Shown here: positions 1 through 6,804 of the stretch, piece by piece
How positions within the stretch are numbered: the stretch's first letter is position 1
Layout: the number at the start of each line of letters is the position of its first letter
Source: CAYMST01 sp964393115
GTDB lineage: Bacteria > Bacteroidota > Bacteroidia > Cytophagales > Cyclobacteriaceae
DNA: 13,831 bases
Direction of reading: 5' to 3'
NCBI GenBank assembly: GCA_964393115.1
Contig: CAYMST010000119.1
Coordinates: forward strand, 1 to 13,831
The notes under the pieces: generated by a model
What the model was told of the DNA's origin: nothing
The model's database searches: none
The model's input: the letters and a program-made list of their open reading frames with translations, nothing else
Position numbers and translations under genes: made by a program

Positions 1-756
1 TAGCCTTAACTCCCTCATGGTTGCCACCATATGCTTGAAGCCCGTATGATCTTTTGTCCTGACCATAAAATACCCTTCTGCCTTTGGCTTGCGGCGAAGG
101 CGAAAAGTCATTTCAATAACGACACCATAGTTGGACTGGAGAAAAACTTCCGTGAGATTAGGCCCAAGTCCATGTTCATAAGTATCGGCCGTCAAAGAAC
201 CTTCAAAATTATTACCGCCGGTGGTAATTACTCGTCCATCGGGTAGTAAGACCTTGAGAGAAAGAATTTGATTGCATTTATCTCCAAGCTCGGTAATTCC
301 AAAACCACGCTCTATGGTATTCCCCATCATGCTGGACATTGGAGGGGCACCAGTAACATCCATTTGCAACTCAAAATTATTGGAAGTGAGATGGTCGTAT
401 AAATCTTGCTGCGTTACTCCAGGCTCAATGCGTACGTAACAAAGCTCTTCGTTGACTTCAAGAATTCTATTCATGGCACTCATATCCAGAATCAACTGAT
501 CAGATTGAGTACCCTGACGAGCACCATAACCCCAATTCAGCCCTCTACTAAAACAATGGAGCTCAAGCTGGTTTTCATGACAATATTGAAAAGCCTCACG
601 AATATCCTCAACGCTCTTTGCTATATAAACAGTTTTAGGATGGATCTTCTCTCCTTTAAGATTTAAGGCGTAATCAGTTAACAACTCTTGATCAGTAATC
701 AACTTATTTGGGCTCAGCGAGGCAGTCAGAACGGGTTGGTCTTGTAGTGCATCCAT
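1..756 (-). CDS. FAD-binding oxidoreductase, VAO/4-cresol dehydrogenase-like (3' end missing)
   Basis: Reading leftward from an ATG at 756, an open frame of 252 codons runs off the left edge, so the C-terminal half is missing. The visible part fits the N-terminal FAD-binding (PP-loop, FAD_binding_4) domain of the vanillyl-alcohol oxidase/p-cresol methylhydroxylase superfamily. Around residues 70-78 is SRGLNWGYG, resembling the FAD-pyrophosphate loop. Residues 134-153 carry VTGAPPMSSMMGNTIERGFG, close to the G-N-x-x-x-R-G motif of 4-cresol dehydrogenase and vanillyl-alcohol oxidase. Residues 196-219 (GLGPNLT..F.QSNYGVV) continue the same fold. Known members oxidise phenolic or alcohol substrates with FAD. 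The substrate and any covalent flavin attachment site lie in the missing half and cannot be judged. No signal peptide is seen, so it is probably cytoplasmic. The frame is open above the ATG to a stop near 813, but this is the first ATG. The gene is transcribed away from its right-hand neighbour, with a 234-bp intergenic region. Confidence 0.85.
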   Translation of the reverse strand, partial: MDALQDQPVLTASLSPNKLITDQELLTDYALNLKGEKIHPKTVYIAKSVEDIREAFQYCHENQLELHCFSRGLNWGYGARQGTQSDQLILDMSAMNRILEVNEELCYVRIEPGVTQQDLYDHLTSNNFELQMDVTGAPPMSSMMGNTIERGFGITELGDKCNQILSLKVLLPDGRVITTGGNNFEGSLTADTYEHGLGPNLTEVFLQSNYGVVIEMTFRLRRKPKAEGYFMVRTKDHTGFKHMVATMRELRL

Positions 757-990
757 GGTAATAACTTGTTGAATGTCAAAAATTAGATTGTCAGTATGTA
801 AATTAATTAATCAACTGAATAGTTTTGTGATATTTCAGTAAAAATCATCACTTTACCTTTTAAAATTATTTTTATTCCTCTAAGAAGGTCCTTATCTCAT
901 TTAACTACCCCAACACAAAAAGAAGATTTTACTAGAATAATTTGGAGTTAGTGCCCTCATTCAATTGCTTTGAATATCAAAGTGCTTTAC

Positions 991-1605
991 ATGGAGAAAG
1001 AAAAGTATTTAGAAGACTTGAGTGAAATTCGATCCATAATGGATAAATCAACAAGATTTATTTCACTCAGTGGTTTATCGGGAATAATAGCTGGTTCATT
1101 AGCCCTAATTGGTGCGTATCTGGCCAGCATCATTCTGGGTAAGATCGATTATAACGTCAGGACAAAAATCACTCCTCCACTTGACACTACCATATTACTG
1201 CTGACTATTGCAATCGTCATTTTAGTTTTATCGTTAGGAGCCGGGGTGTTTTTCAGTTACCGGAAAGCAAAAAAGCTGAATCAAACGTTATGGGGAACCC
1301 AGTCAAAGCGTTTTTTAGTAAATGTATTTATCCCTCTTGCCACTGGAGGACTAGTTTGTCTTGTTCTACTTTTTGACGGATACATCGGACTTATTGCGCC
1401 ACTTACATTGATCTTTTATGGACTCGCTTTAATAAATGGCAGTAAGTACACCCTTAAAGAAATTAGAGGATTAGGATTGGTGGAAATTTTTCTTGGACTA
1501 ATAGGATTAACATTTGTCGGATATGGGCTACTAAGTTGGGCCATGGGGTTTGGCATTATGCATATCATTTACGGTATTTATATGCACCTAAAGTACGAAC
1601 GGTGA
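991..1605 (+). CDS. Polytopic inner-membrane protein of unknown function, partner of a winged-helix regulator
   Basis: The product is 204 residues. The first ~22 (MEKEKYLEDLSEIRSIMDKS) are charged and probably helical and cytoplasmic. About six hydrophobic segments follow, near residues 24-48, 66-89, 108-126, 132-148, 164-184 and 186-199, with a short basic tail (KYER). I chose the ATG at 991; an upstream in-frame TTG at 970 would add seven residues (MNIKVLY) with no visible support. The stop TGA overlaps the GTG start of the following regulator by four bases, so the two are almost certainly co-translated. I do not recognise an enzymatic or transport motif. By its arrangement this may be a membrane sensor or a protein whose level or activity is tied to the regulator; that is inference. 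Similar membrane-protein/wHTH pairs are my general impression for Bacteroidota, not something tested here. Confidence 0.8.
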   Translation: MEKEKYLEDLSEIRSIMDKSTRFISLSGLSGIIAGSLALIGAYLASIILGKIDYNVRTKITPPLDTTILLLTIAIVILVLSLGAGVFFSYRKAKKLNQTLWGTQSKRFLVNVFIPLATGGLVCLVLLFDGYIGLIAPLTLIFYGLALINGSKYTLKEIRGLGLVEIFLGLIGLTFVGYGLLSWAMGFGIMHIIYGIYMHLKYER

Positions 1606-1901
1606 AGGAAATCCTAAAAGATTTAAATAAAGCCTTCGAAAATAAAGTCAGACTTGGAGTCATGTCAGCACTTGTTGTCAATGATTACTTGGACTTCAAT
1701 AATTTAAAGAGCCTTCTCAATGTCACTGATGGCAATCTCGCTTCACACCTTAAAGCTTTGGAAAAGAAAGAGTACGTGTTGGTCAAAAAAGAGTTCATCG
1801 ACCGAAAGCCGAACACCAAATATTTCGCTACCAGCGAAGGTAAACTAGCCTTTAAAAAACACATTAAAGCCATAGAAGAGCTATTGAACTGGAAAAACTG
1901 A
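1602..1901 (+). CDS. Small winged-helix transcriptional regulator (HTH_34/ArsR-MarR-like)
   Basis: This is a 99-residue protein starting at GTG 1602; the start overlaps the TGA of the upstream membrane-protein gene (GTGA). It is a bare winged-helix DNA-binding domain. An N-terminal helix (residues 4-18) contains KAFENKVRLGVMSAL. Then comes DFNNLKSLLNVTDGNLASHLKALEKKEYV (31-59), the helix-turn-helix with its recognition helix, and a wing with VKKEFIDRKPNTKYFATSEGK (61-81). This order (LK..L..TDGNLASHL..LE..G.V...K.F..R.P.T.Y..T..G) is typical of the Pfam winged-helix family HTH_34. No effector-binding domain or metal-binding cysteine pattern is visible. A longer frame opens upstream at 1536 inside the membrane gene, but those residues (MGHGVWHYAY...) do not look like a domain. 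It probably regulates its own operon together with the membrane protein (inference). Confidence 0.88.
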   Translation: MKEILKDLNKAFENKVRLGVMSALVVNDYLDFNNLKSLLNVTDGNLASHLKALEKKEYVLVKKEFIDRKPNTKYFATSEGKLAFKKHIKAIEELLNWKN

Positions 1902-2070
1902 CACTTGAACTAAAACAATCAAGGATTTAATGGCCAAAAACATGTAACCAAACCTCTATTTATCTTATTACGTCGAATCGCGATAAGAAAAGCATTATAA
2001 AACCATCCCAGGAAATAAGAATCCGCGTATTATATTCTGTAATATTTAGGATTTAAACTCAATACAATAA

Positions 2071-2547
2071 ATGAAAAAGTCACGCACTATTGCGATTATC
2101 TTCTTTTTATGCATTGGCTTCATTACCTACAAAGCCAATATCAACGAAAAATTCTGGGTTGAAAGCGTATACAATATCCCTCACTACGACAAAATTGGAC
2201 ACTTTGTGGTATACGGCATATTAGCCTTATTATTGAATCATACATTCAACTATCATAGCATATACGCCTTTGGAAGGTTTCCGATTAGAACATCGGTCAT
2301 TGTGGTGATGACGTTCTGCCTATTTGAAGAGTTCTCACAAAGAATGTTTGCATCCAGAACATTTGACTTGATGGATTTAGCGTTCGATGCTGCTGGAATA
2401 ATACTATTTTCATATGTGAATAATACAGGATCCTTCGCCATTACGTTACGCCAACAGCATAAATACAACCATCTGGAAGCCATTGAAATAGAGAAAATAG
2501 AGTATTCAAGGTCTTCCGAACGTGAGTCTACATTGAGAATTAGTTAA
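2071..2547 (+). CDS. VanZ-like family membrane protein (copy 1)
   Basis: The product is 158 residues with the VanZ-like arrangement of four short membrane helices: about 7-22, a re-entrant or second segment following HYDKIGHF (near 47-63), 75-88 and 102-115. The family core is clear: PHYDKIGHFVVYGILA (46-61), EEFSQRMFASRTFDLMDLAFDAAGI (about 86-110), with a conserved acidic pair and S-R-x-F-D before the last helix. VanZ proteins are small inner-membrane proteins; the founding member gives low-level teicoplanin resistance, but most homologues have no known function, and resistance should not be assumed here. A soluble tail after residue ~117 (RQQHKYNHLEAIEIEKIEYS) is rich in charged residues. 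The gene stands alone, with 169 bp in front and a strong hairpin 53 bp after the stop. A second VanZ-like gene 530 bp downstream shares about half its residues over the ~100-residue core. Confidence 0.88.
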   Translation: MKKSRTIAIIFFLCIGFITYKANINEKFWVESVYNIPHYDKIGHFVVYGILALLLNHTFNYHSIYAFGRFPIRTSVIVVMTFCLFEEFSQRMFASRTFDLMDLAFDAAGIILFSYVNNTGSFAITLRQQHKYNHLEAIEIEKIEYSRSSERESTLRIS

Positions 2548-2600
2548 TCTAAGTAATTTGTATCTTATTAATCATCATAGTTTTTAGAAGTTTCGCTTGC

Positions 2601-2626
2601 AAAACCTCCTTAGTTCAGGAGGTTTT
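2601..2626 (+). terminator. Hairpin terminator after vanZ copy 1
   Basis: AAAACCTCCT (2601-2610) pairs perfectly with AGGAGGTTTT (2617-2626) around a six-base loop TAGTTC, giving a 10-bp stem. The GC-rich core is flanked by an A-tract on the left and a T-tract on the right, so it can act in either direction. It lies 53 bp after the stop of the first vanZ-like gene and nothing is encoded on the other strand nearby, so the plus direction is the likely one. Confidence 0.75.
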
Positions 2627-2880
2627 GTTCATTATATCCTTGAAACTTTAGACAGAATAAAATTCTTCTCTCTACTTTAAAGTGCCGTTTATCAGAACAG
2701 GTAACTTTACTAAGTCTTTCCCTGAAATGATCTAAAACCCCAATTAGATCTGGCAAGGGCATCTCTCAATGTCCCAATTCGATTTTTTTTTGATTAACTC
2801 ACTCCTTCTTTGATGATTTGTCGAATAATAGGTGAAATAGTAAGCGATTACAGCTAATTCATTGACCTTTGCACAGTCTT

Positions 2881-3058
2881 ATACCATTTAGGCTATATGA
2901 GGTCGTGTTAGTTTACGTCAGTGTTTTTTTCTAATTCAAGGCAAAAAATGCAAACCTAGCAGCGCTAGGATGCGGACGGCCAGTCGCGGACGGCCAGTCA
3001 AGGCTTTTTAAGGAAGAAAAGTAGCAAAATATAGACCCATATTTTGTTTAAATGGTAT
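2881..3058. mobile_element. MITE-like or intergenic repeat element with terminal inverted repeats
   Basis: The ends are inverted copies of each other: ATACCATTTA (2881-2890) and TAAATGGTAT (3049-3058) are perfect 10-bp complements. The match extends imperfectly inward: ATATGAGGTC (2895-2904) corresponds to GACCCATAT (3034-3042) with one gap. This gives a roughly 24-bp imperfect terminal inverted repeat. Inside are a 6-bp-stem palindrome CCTAGC-AGC-GCTAGG (2955-2969) and a GC-rich 14-bp tandem duplication (2972-2999), out of keeping with the AT-rich surroundings. No frame long enough for a transposase exists, so if mobile it is non-autonomous. I see no clear target-site duplication; flanks are AGTCTT on the left and TAGATA on the right. 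It could instead be a structured RNA element or a regulatory inverted repeat for the downstream vanZ-like gene. Only a search for other copies can decide. Confidence 0.5.
2972..2999. repeat. Exact 14-bp tandem duplication inside the inverted-repeat element
   Basis: GCGGACGGCCAGTC occurs twice back-to-back (2972-2985 and 2986-2999) with no mismatch. It is markedly more GC-rich than the DNA around it. It could be a replication-slippage duplication of the element's interior, or a doubled binding site. Confidence 0.9.
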
Positions 3059-3077
3059 TAGATAATCAAATACTAAC

Positions 3078-3530
3078 ATGAAGTACTTTAGCGTGAAAAA
3101 GAATCCATTGATCTTGACTGCATTTATCGGTGCTCTCTTAGCCTTCTTAATTTATAAGGCAGATGTAGATGAAATGTTTTGGACAACTACATTGGAAATA
3201 ATTCCGCATTATGACAAAATAGGACACTTCGTTCTATTTGGTTTATTTGCTTTGTTTCTCAATAAAGGGCTGAATTACCACAGCTTAAGAATTTTCGGAA
3301 AATTGTCTATACGAAGTGCCGCCCTAATAGTCTTAGCATTTTGCACCGTTGAAGAATACTCGCAGCAAATGTTCGAATCAAGAACTTTTGACTATCGAGA
3401 CCTCTTATCAGATGTCGTTGGGGTATTATTTTTCACTTATCTATATGACTTCCGGATTTTTTGCCACCAATTATATGAAAGCCGTTTTTCTCGTTTGCTC
3501 AAATTTAGCAGGGTAAGGAAGTCTCAATAG
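3078..3530 (+). CDS. VanZ-like family membrane protein (copy 2)
   Basis: The product is 150 residues and a paralogue of the protein at 2071-2547. A basic N-terminus (MKYFSVKKN) leads into a first membrane helix (about 10-25). The family core follows: IPHYDKIGHFVLFGLFALFLN, then NYHSLRIFGKLSIRS, then EEYSQQMFESRTFDYRDLLSDVVGV and a last hydrophobic segment. The tail after residue ~122 is very basic (YESRFSRLLKFSRVRKSQ), unlike the mixed-charge tail of copy 1. The cores are about 50% identical, so this is an old duplication, not recent copying. The ATG at 3078 is the first in frame and lies 19 bp after the right end of the inverted-repeat element. There is no adjacent gene of known pathway, so function is not inferable beyond family; glycopeptide resistance should not be read from the name. 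Confidence 0.87.
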   Translation: MKYFSVKKNPLILTAFIGALLAFLIYKADVDEMFWTTTLEIIPHYDKIGHFVLFGLFALFLNKGLNYHSLRIFGKLSIRSAALIVLAFCTVEEYSQQMFESRTFDYRDLLSDVVGVLFFTYLYDFRIFCHQLYESRFSRLLKFSRVRKSQ

Positions 3531-3595
3531 TCATCTCATACTAAATAAATATATTGGCTTACCATTTGCTGAAATGCTATAAAATGTAACTTTCG

Positions 3596-3607
3596 ATTGA
3601 CGTCAAT
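3596..3607. promoter_or_regulatory. 12-bp perfect palindrome, possible operator
   Basis: ATTGACGTCAAT is its own reverse complement over all 12 bases and lies in non-coding DNA 66 bp after the second vanZ-like gene. Such sites can be dimeric-regulator operators, but no regulator here can be tied to it and an isolated 12-bp palindrome can occur by chance. Confidence 0.3.
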
Positions 3608-3862
3608 ATTTATCCAACTAGAAAAAGCCTGTAGTTAACTGACATTTTAACTCTTTGGACGGATTGTTTCATTGAACCGTCAATTCTTACCAAAAACACC
3701 CAATATTAGCTCCTTCAACCAAAAAAAACCGACCGGTAGAAAGAATGATCTAAATTTGAATCAGTTATCAGTTAAATAATTCAAAAAAAATTATTTAGTC
3801 ATCCAAATAGAAAATTTATAAGGTTTACTATCAATCCAAATTACATGATGTTTCACCATCTT

Positions 3863-3897
3863 AAAGGGTCCAAAATTATTTGGGCCTTTTATTTTTT
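3863..3897 (+). terminator. Orphan intrinsic terminator in the lepA upstream gap
   Basis: AAAGGGTCCAAA (3863-3874) pairs with TTTGGGCCTTTT (3879-3890) around the loop ATTA: twelve pairs, two of them G-U wobbles. It is followed by ATTTTTT (3891-3897), so it points in the plus direction; on the minus strand the stem is not followed by a T-run. No gene ends within 330 bp upstream. Confidence 0.7.
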
Positions 3898-4112
3898 AAT
3901 GGGTTCAGAACATCATAGCTCCTGATCTCGCTTAGTCATCACCCGATCACCGCAACGTTTTCGATACATGCACTCTCTTATTTCATCAAAAACAGCTATC
4001 CATAGTGTTTAAGTAAGGACTAAAACCTCTCACAATTGACAGAATACGAAAACACATTTCAGTTTTAACGCCTTTCTTACACCAAAGCCACTTCCGGGCA
4101 ATTGAAAATCCA

Positions 4113-4120
4113 TATTTTTG
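4113..4120 (+). promoter_or_regulatory. Possible Bacteroidota -7 element for lepA
   Basis: TATTTTTG matches the Bacteroidota housekeeping -7 consensus TAnnTTTG exactly and ends 17 bp before the lepA ATG. I see no good TTG -33 element at the usual distance, so this is a half match. If it is the promoter, the transcript would begin after the TTG at 4102, which supports the ATG at 4138 as the true start of lepA. Confidence 0.3.
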
Positions 4121-4137
4121 CGTTCTATTTTTTTTCT

Positions 4138-5925
4138 ATGGAGCACATTAGGAATTTCTGTATCATCGCTCATATCGATCACGGTAAAAGCACATTAGCC
4201 GACAGGCTTCTTGAGTTTACAAAAACGGTGTCAGATCGAGACATGCAAAACCAGTTGCTAGATGATATGGATCTTGAAAGAGAGAGAGGGATCACCATCA
4301 AAAGCCATGCCATTCAAATGGATTATGAGCTTGATGGACAGCAATATACATTAAACCTAATCGACACCCCTGGACACGTCGATTTCTCTTACGAAGTATC
4401 ACGGTCTATCGCCGCCTGTGAAGGTGCGTTACTCATTGTAGATGCTTCACAAGGTATTGAAGCACAAACGATATCGAACCTTTACCTTGCTATCGAGCAC
4501 GATTTAGAGATCATCCCGGTATTGAACAAGATCGATCTTCCCGGAGCAATGATTGAAGAAGTCTCTGATCAGGTCATTGATCTTATCGGTTGCGAAATGG
4601 ATGATATCATCCATGCCAGTGGTAAAGAGGGTATAGGTGTTGATAAAATATTGGAAGCAGTAGTAAACAGAATACCCGCTCCGAAAGGTGACCCAAAAGC
4701 TCCACTAAGGGCAATGATATTTGATTCTGTTTTCAATTCCTTTAGAGGAATTGAAGTAATATTTCGTGTCTTTGACGGACAGATAGAGAAAGGACAGGCA
4801 ATTAAGTTCGTAAATACTGGAAAAGAATATAACGCCGACGAAATTGGTGTATTACGATTAGAGCAAGAGCCTAAGCAAGCGCTAAGCGCAGGAAATGTGG
4901 GATACTTGATATCCGGTATTAAGGTTGCAAAAGAAGTAAAAGTCGGGGATACGATCACCAGTAGAGATAATCCAACGACTACAGAGATTAAAGGTTTCGA
5001 AGACGTAAAACCAATGGTTTTCGCCGGCATCTACCCGGTAGAGACTTCAGAATACGAAGACCTTCGGGCCTCTATGGAAAAACTCCAGCTCAATGATGCC
5101 TCCCTTGTCTGGGAACCTGAGACCTCAGCTGCATTAGGTTTTGGATTCCGATGTGGTTTCCTAGGAATGCTACATATGGAAATAGTGCAAGAGCGCTTAG
5201 AACGAGAGTTTGACATGACCGTCATTACCACCGTTCCTTCTGTTCAGTTCCATGCGATTCGTACGGATGAGGAGATCCAAATCGTAAATGCTCCTTCAGA
5301 GATGCCAGAGCCCAATACGATCTCTCATATCGAAGAGCCTTTTATCAATGCACAAATCATAACGAAATCAGACTATGTAGGCTCTGTTATCGCACTGTGT
5401 ATGGATAAACGTGGTCAAATTAAAAATCAGGTCTATCTTACTGCCGATAGGGTTGAGTTAACATTTGATTTACCATTAGCGGAAATCGTATTTGATTTCT
5501 TCGATAAATTGAAAACCATTTCACGGGGCTACGCGTCTCTAGACTACGATTTAAGCGGGTTTAGACAATCCAACATGGTGAAATTAGACATCATGCTAAA
5601 TGGAGAAAAGGTAGATGCTCTATCAGCCATAGTACACCGAGACAAAGCATATGAATGGGGTAAAAAGCTTTGTGAAAAACTTCGTGAGTTATTGCCTCGA
5701 CAAATGTTTGAAATCGCTATTCAAGCTACTATTGGAACAAAAATTATTGCGCGTGAGACAGTGAAAGCCATGCGTAAGAACGTACTTGCCAAGTGTTATG
5801 GTGGTGATATTTCCAGAAAAAGGAAACTTCTCGAAAAGCAAAAGAAGGGTAAGAAGCGAATGAGACAAGTTGGTAATGTAGAAATCCCGCAGGAAGCTTT
5901 CCTTGCCGTACTAAAAATTGATTAA
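4138..5925 (+). CDS. lepA: Elongation factor 4 (LepA) GTPase
   Basis: The product is a 595-residue translational GTPase that acts on the ribosome; LepA/EF4 is linked to 30S assembly and translation fidelity. All GTPase motifs are intact: G1 AHIDHGKST (11-19), G2 RGITIKS (50-56), G3 DTPGH (76-80), G4 NKID (130-133) and a G5-like SGKEGIG. The LepA-specific C-terminal domain is complete, with KCYGGDISRKRKLLEKQK and GKKRMRQVGNVEIPQEAF near the end, and the length is normal for the family. I chose ATG 4138 (MEHIRNFCIIAHIDHGKST) because homologues start a few residues before this motif. A TTG at 4102 would add MKIHIFAFYFFS, an atypical extension. folD starts 2 bp after the stop, so lepA heads a lepA-folD-queE run. 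Confidence 0.97.
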   Translation: MEHIRNFCIIAHIDHGKSTLADRLLEFTKTVSDRDMQNQLLDDMDLERERGITIKSHAIQMDYELDGQQYTLNLIDTPGHVDFSYEVSRSIAACEGALLIVDASQGIEAQTISNLYLAIEHDLEIIPVLNKIDLPGAMIEEVSDQVIDLIGCEMDDIIHASGKEGIGVDKILEAVVNRIPAPKGDPKAPLRAMIFDSVFNSFRGIEVIFRVFDGQIEKGQAIKFVNTGKEYNADEIGVLRLEQEPKQALSAGNVGYLISGIKVAKEVKVGDTITSRDNPTTTEIKGFEDVKPMVFAGIYPVETSEYEDLRASMEKLQLNDASLVWEPETSAALGFGFRCGFLGMLHMEIVQERLEREFDMTVITTVPSVQFHAIRTDEEIQIVNAPSEMPEPNTISHIEEPFINAQIITKSDYVGSVIALCMDKRGQIKNQVYLTADRVELTFDLPLAEIVFDFFDKLKTISRGYASLDYDLSGFRQSNMVKLDIMLNGEKVDALSAIVHRDKAYEWGKKLCEKLRELLPRQMFEIAIQATIGTKIIARETVKAMRKNVLAKCYGGDISRKRKLLEKQKKGKKRMRQVGNVEIPQEAFLAVLKID

Positions 5926-5927
5926 TC

Positions 5928-6803
5928 ATGTCTAATATCTTAGATGGGCGAAGAATTGCTCAGGATATCCGAGCAGAAATAGCGAAAGAAGTAGAGGCTA
6001 TAAAAGCGGCTGGAAAGAAACTCCCCCACCTTGCAGTAATCATGGTAGGAAACAATCCGGCGAGTGATACTTATGTGAATAATAAGATGAAAGCTTGCCA
6101 TGCAGTAGGGTTTGATTCTACGCTATATAAGTTTTCTCAGTCTATATCAGAAGCAAAACTCCTCAAGGAGATAGGCCGTCTTAACGAAGATGAAGACATT
6201 GACGGATTCATCGTTCAGCTTCCTCTTCCTGAAGGTATCAGCAAGGAAAAAGTAATTGATGCCATTCGACCTGAGAAGGATGTCGATGGATTCACCAATG
6301 AAAACTATGGTCGTATAACTTCCGATAGCAACGGTCTTCTACCGGCAACTCCAAAAGGGATCATGGAATTGCTCAAACGCTACAATGTAGCATTAGAAGG
6401 TAAAAATTGCGTAGTAGTGGGACAAAGCAGAACAGTAGGCTCTCCTATAAGCAGCTTACTTGTTCATGAAGGAAATGCCACTGTCACCTGTTGTCATGTC
6501 TACACAAAAGACCTAGCGGAGCACACAAAGAACGCGGACGTACTAGTGGTAGCCGTAGGCAAACCATCGCTAATTACCGCAGATATGGTAAAAGAAGACG
6601 CCGTGATCGTCGATGTCGGAATCAACAGGGTGGCAGATGATGCAAGTAAAACCGGGTTTAAGTTAATAGGAGACGTTGATTTTGATGGAGTCAAAGACAA
6701 AGTGGCTTCAATCACACCGGTACCTGGCGGTGTTGGTCCAATGACCATTGCCTCTTTGTTGCTAAATACATTGGAGGCCTATAAAACAAGAACGGATTTA
6801 TAA
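5928..6803 (+). CDS. folD: Bifunctional methylene-THF dehydrogenase / methenyl-THF cyclohydrolase
   Basis: The product is a 291-residue FolD, full length. It interconverts 5,10-methylene-THF and 10-formyl-THF in the cytosol, feeding purine synthesis and formyl-Met. The substrate-site tyrosine and lysine sit in YVNNK (Y49, K53). VQLPLP (96-101), KDVDGF (117-122), TPKG (141-144) and the signature PVPGGVGPMT (264-273) are all present. The dinucleotide loop reads VVGQSRTVGSP (163-173), where many homologues have GRSxxVG, and the segment TVTCCHV (185-191) has valine where many have serine. In the human enzyme the equivalent Arg and Ser contact the NADP 2'-phosphate, so cofactor preference here is uncertain; other bacterial FolDs also vary at the Arg position. 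The start ATG is 2 bp after the lepA stop and the stop is 1 bp before the next start. Confidence 0.97.
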   Translation: MSNILDGRRIAQDIRAEIAKEVEAIKAAGKKLPHLAVIMVGNNPASDTYVNNKMKACHAVGFDSTLYKFSQSISEAKLLKEIGRLNEDEDIDGFIVQLPLPEGISKEKVIDAIRPEKDVDGFTNENYGRITSDSNGLLPATPKGIMELLKRYNVALEGKNCVVVGQSRTVGSPISSLLVHEGNATVTCCHVYTKDLAEHTKNADVLVVAVGKPSLITADMVKEDAVIVDVGINRVADDASKTGFKLIGDVDFDGVKDKVASITPVPGGVGPMTIASLLLNTLEAYKTRTDL

Positions 6804-6804
6804 C

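Larger units (their letters stand above)
2548..3077. other. Intergenic region between the two vanZ-like genes
   Basis: This 530-bp region carries no convincing coding frame. From left to right it holds an intrinsic-terminator-like hairpin at 2601-2626, then about 250 bp of AT-rich sequence in which I see nothing recognisable, then the 178-bp inverted-repeat element at 2881-3058 described separately. The second vanZ-like ATG lies only 19 bp after the right end of that element, so any promoter for that gene must lie in or overlap it, unless transcription reads through from further up. Confidence 0.8.
3531..4137. other. 607-bp region without a gene upstream of lepA
   Basis: I find no convincing coding frame on either strand and no tRNA-like fold. 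It contains a 12-bp perfect palindrome (3596-3607), a short hairpin CATTT-GCTG-AAATG (3563-3576), an inverted GACGG/CCGTC pair (3658-3662 and 3677-3681), an AT-rich inverted repeat TAAATAATT/AATTATTTA (3773-3781 and 3789-3797, 7-base loop), an intrinsic terminator (3863-3897) and a putative lepA -7 element (4113-4120). A terminator over 330 bp after the nearest plus-strand gene suggests either a long 3' untranslated region of the second vanZ-like gene or an independent small transcript. Confidence 0.6.

Noticed and set aside
827..851. GTGAT...ATCAC dyad upstream of the FAD oxidoreductase gene
   Set aside because: The half-sites are only 5 bp with a long spacer, well within chance.
970..990. 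TTG start upstream of the membrane-protein gene
   Set aside because: It adds only MNIKVLY, and an ATG follows at 991 directly before the typical charged N-terminus.
1536..1601. Longer frame upstream of the winged-helix gene
   Set aside because: The 22 extra residues lie inside the membrane-protein gene in another frame and resemble no domain; the GTG overlap start fits better.
1963..1988. Inverted repeat TCTTAT/ATAAGA after the winged-helix gene as a terminator
   Set aside because: The stem is only six clean pairs with a large loop and no T-tract follows.
2071..3530. Reading the VanZ-like genes as glycopeptide resistance
   Set aside because: No other van genes are present, and the family is widespread in bacteria without that phenotype.
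4102..4137. TTG extension of lepA
   Set aside because: LepA proteins begin just before IRNF-IIAHIDHGKST, and a -7-like element lies inside the extension.
4569..5231. Antisense frames within lepA
   Set aside because: They are shadows of a fully conserved gene on the other strand, with no domain-like content.
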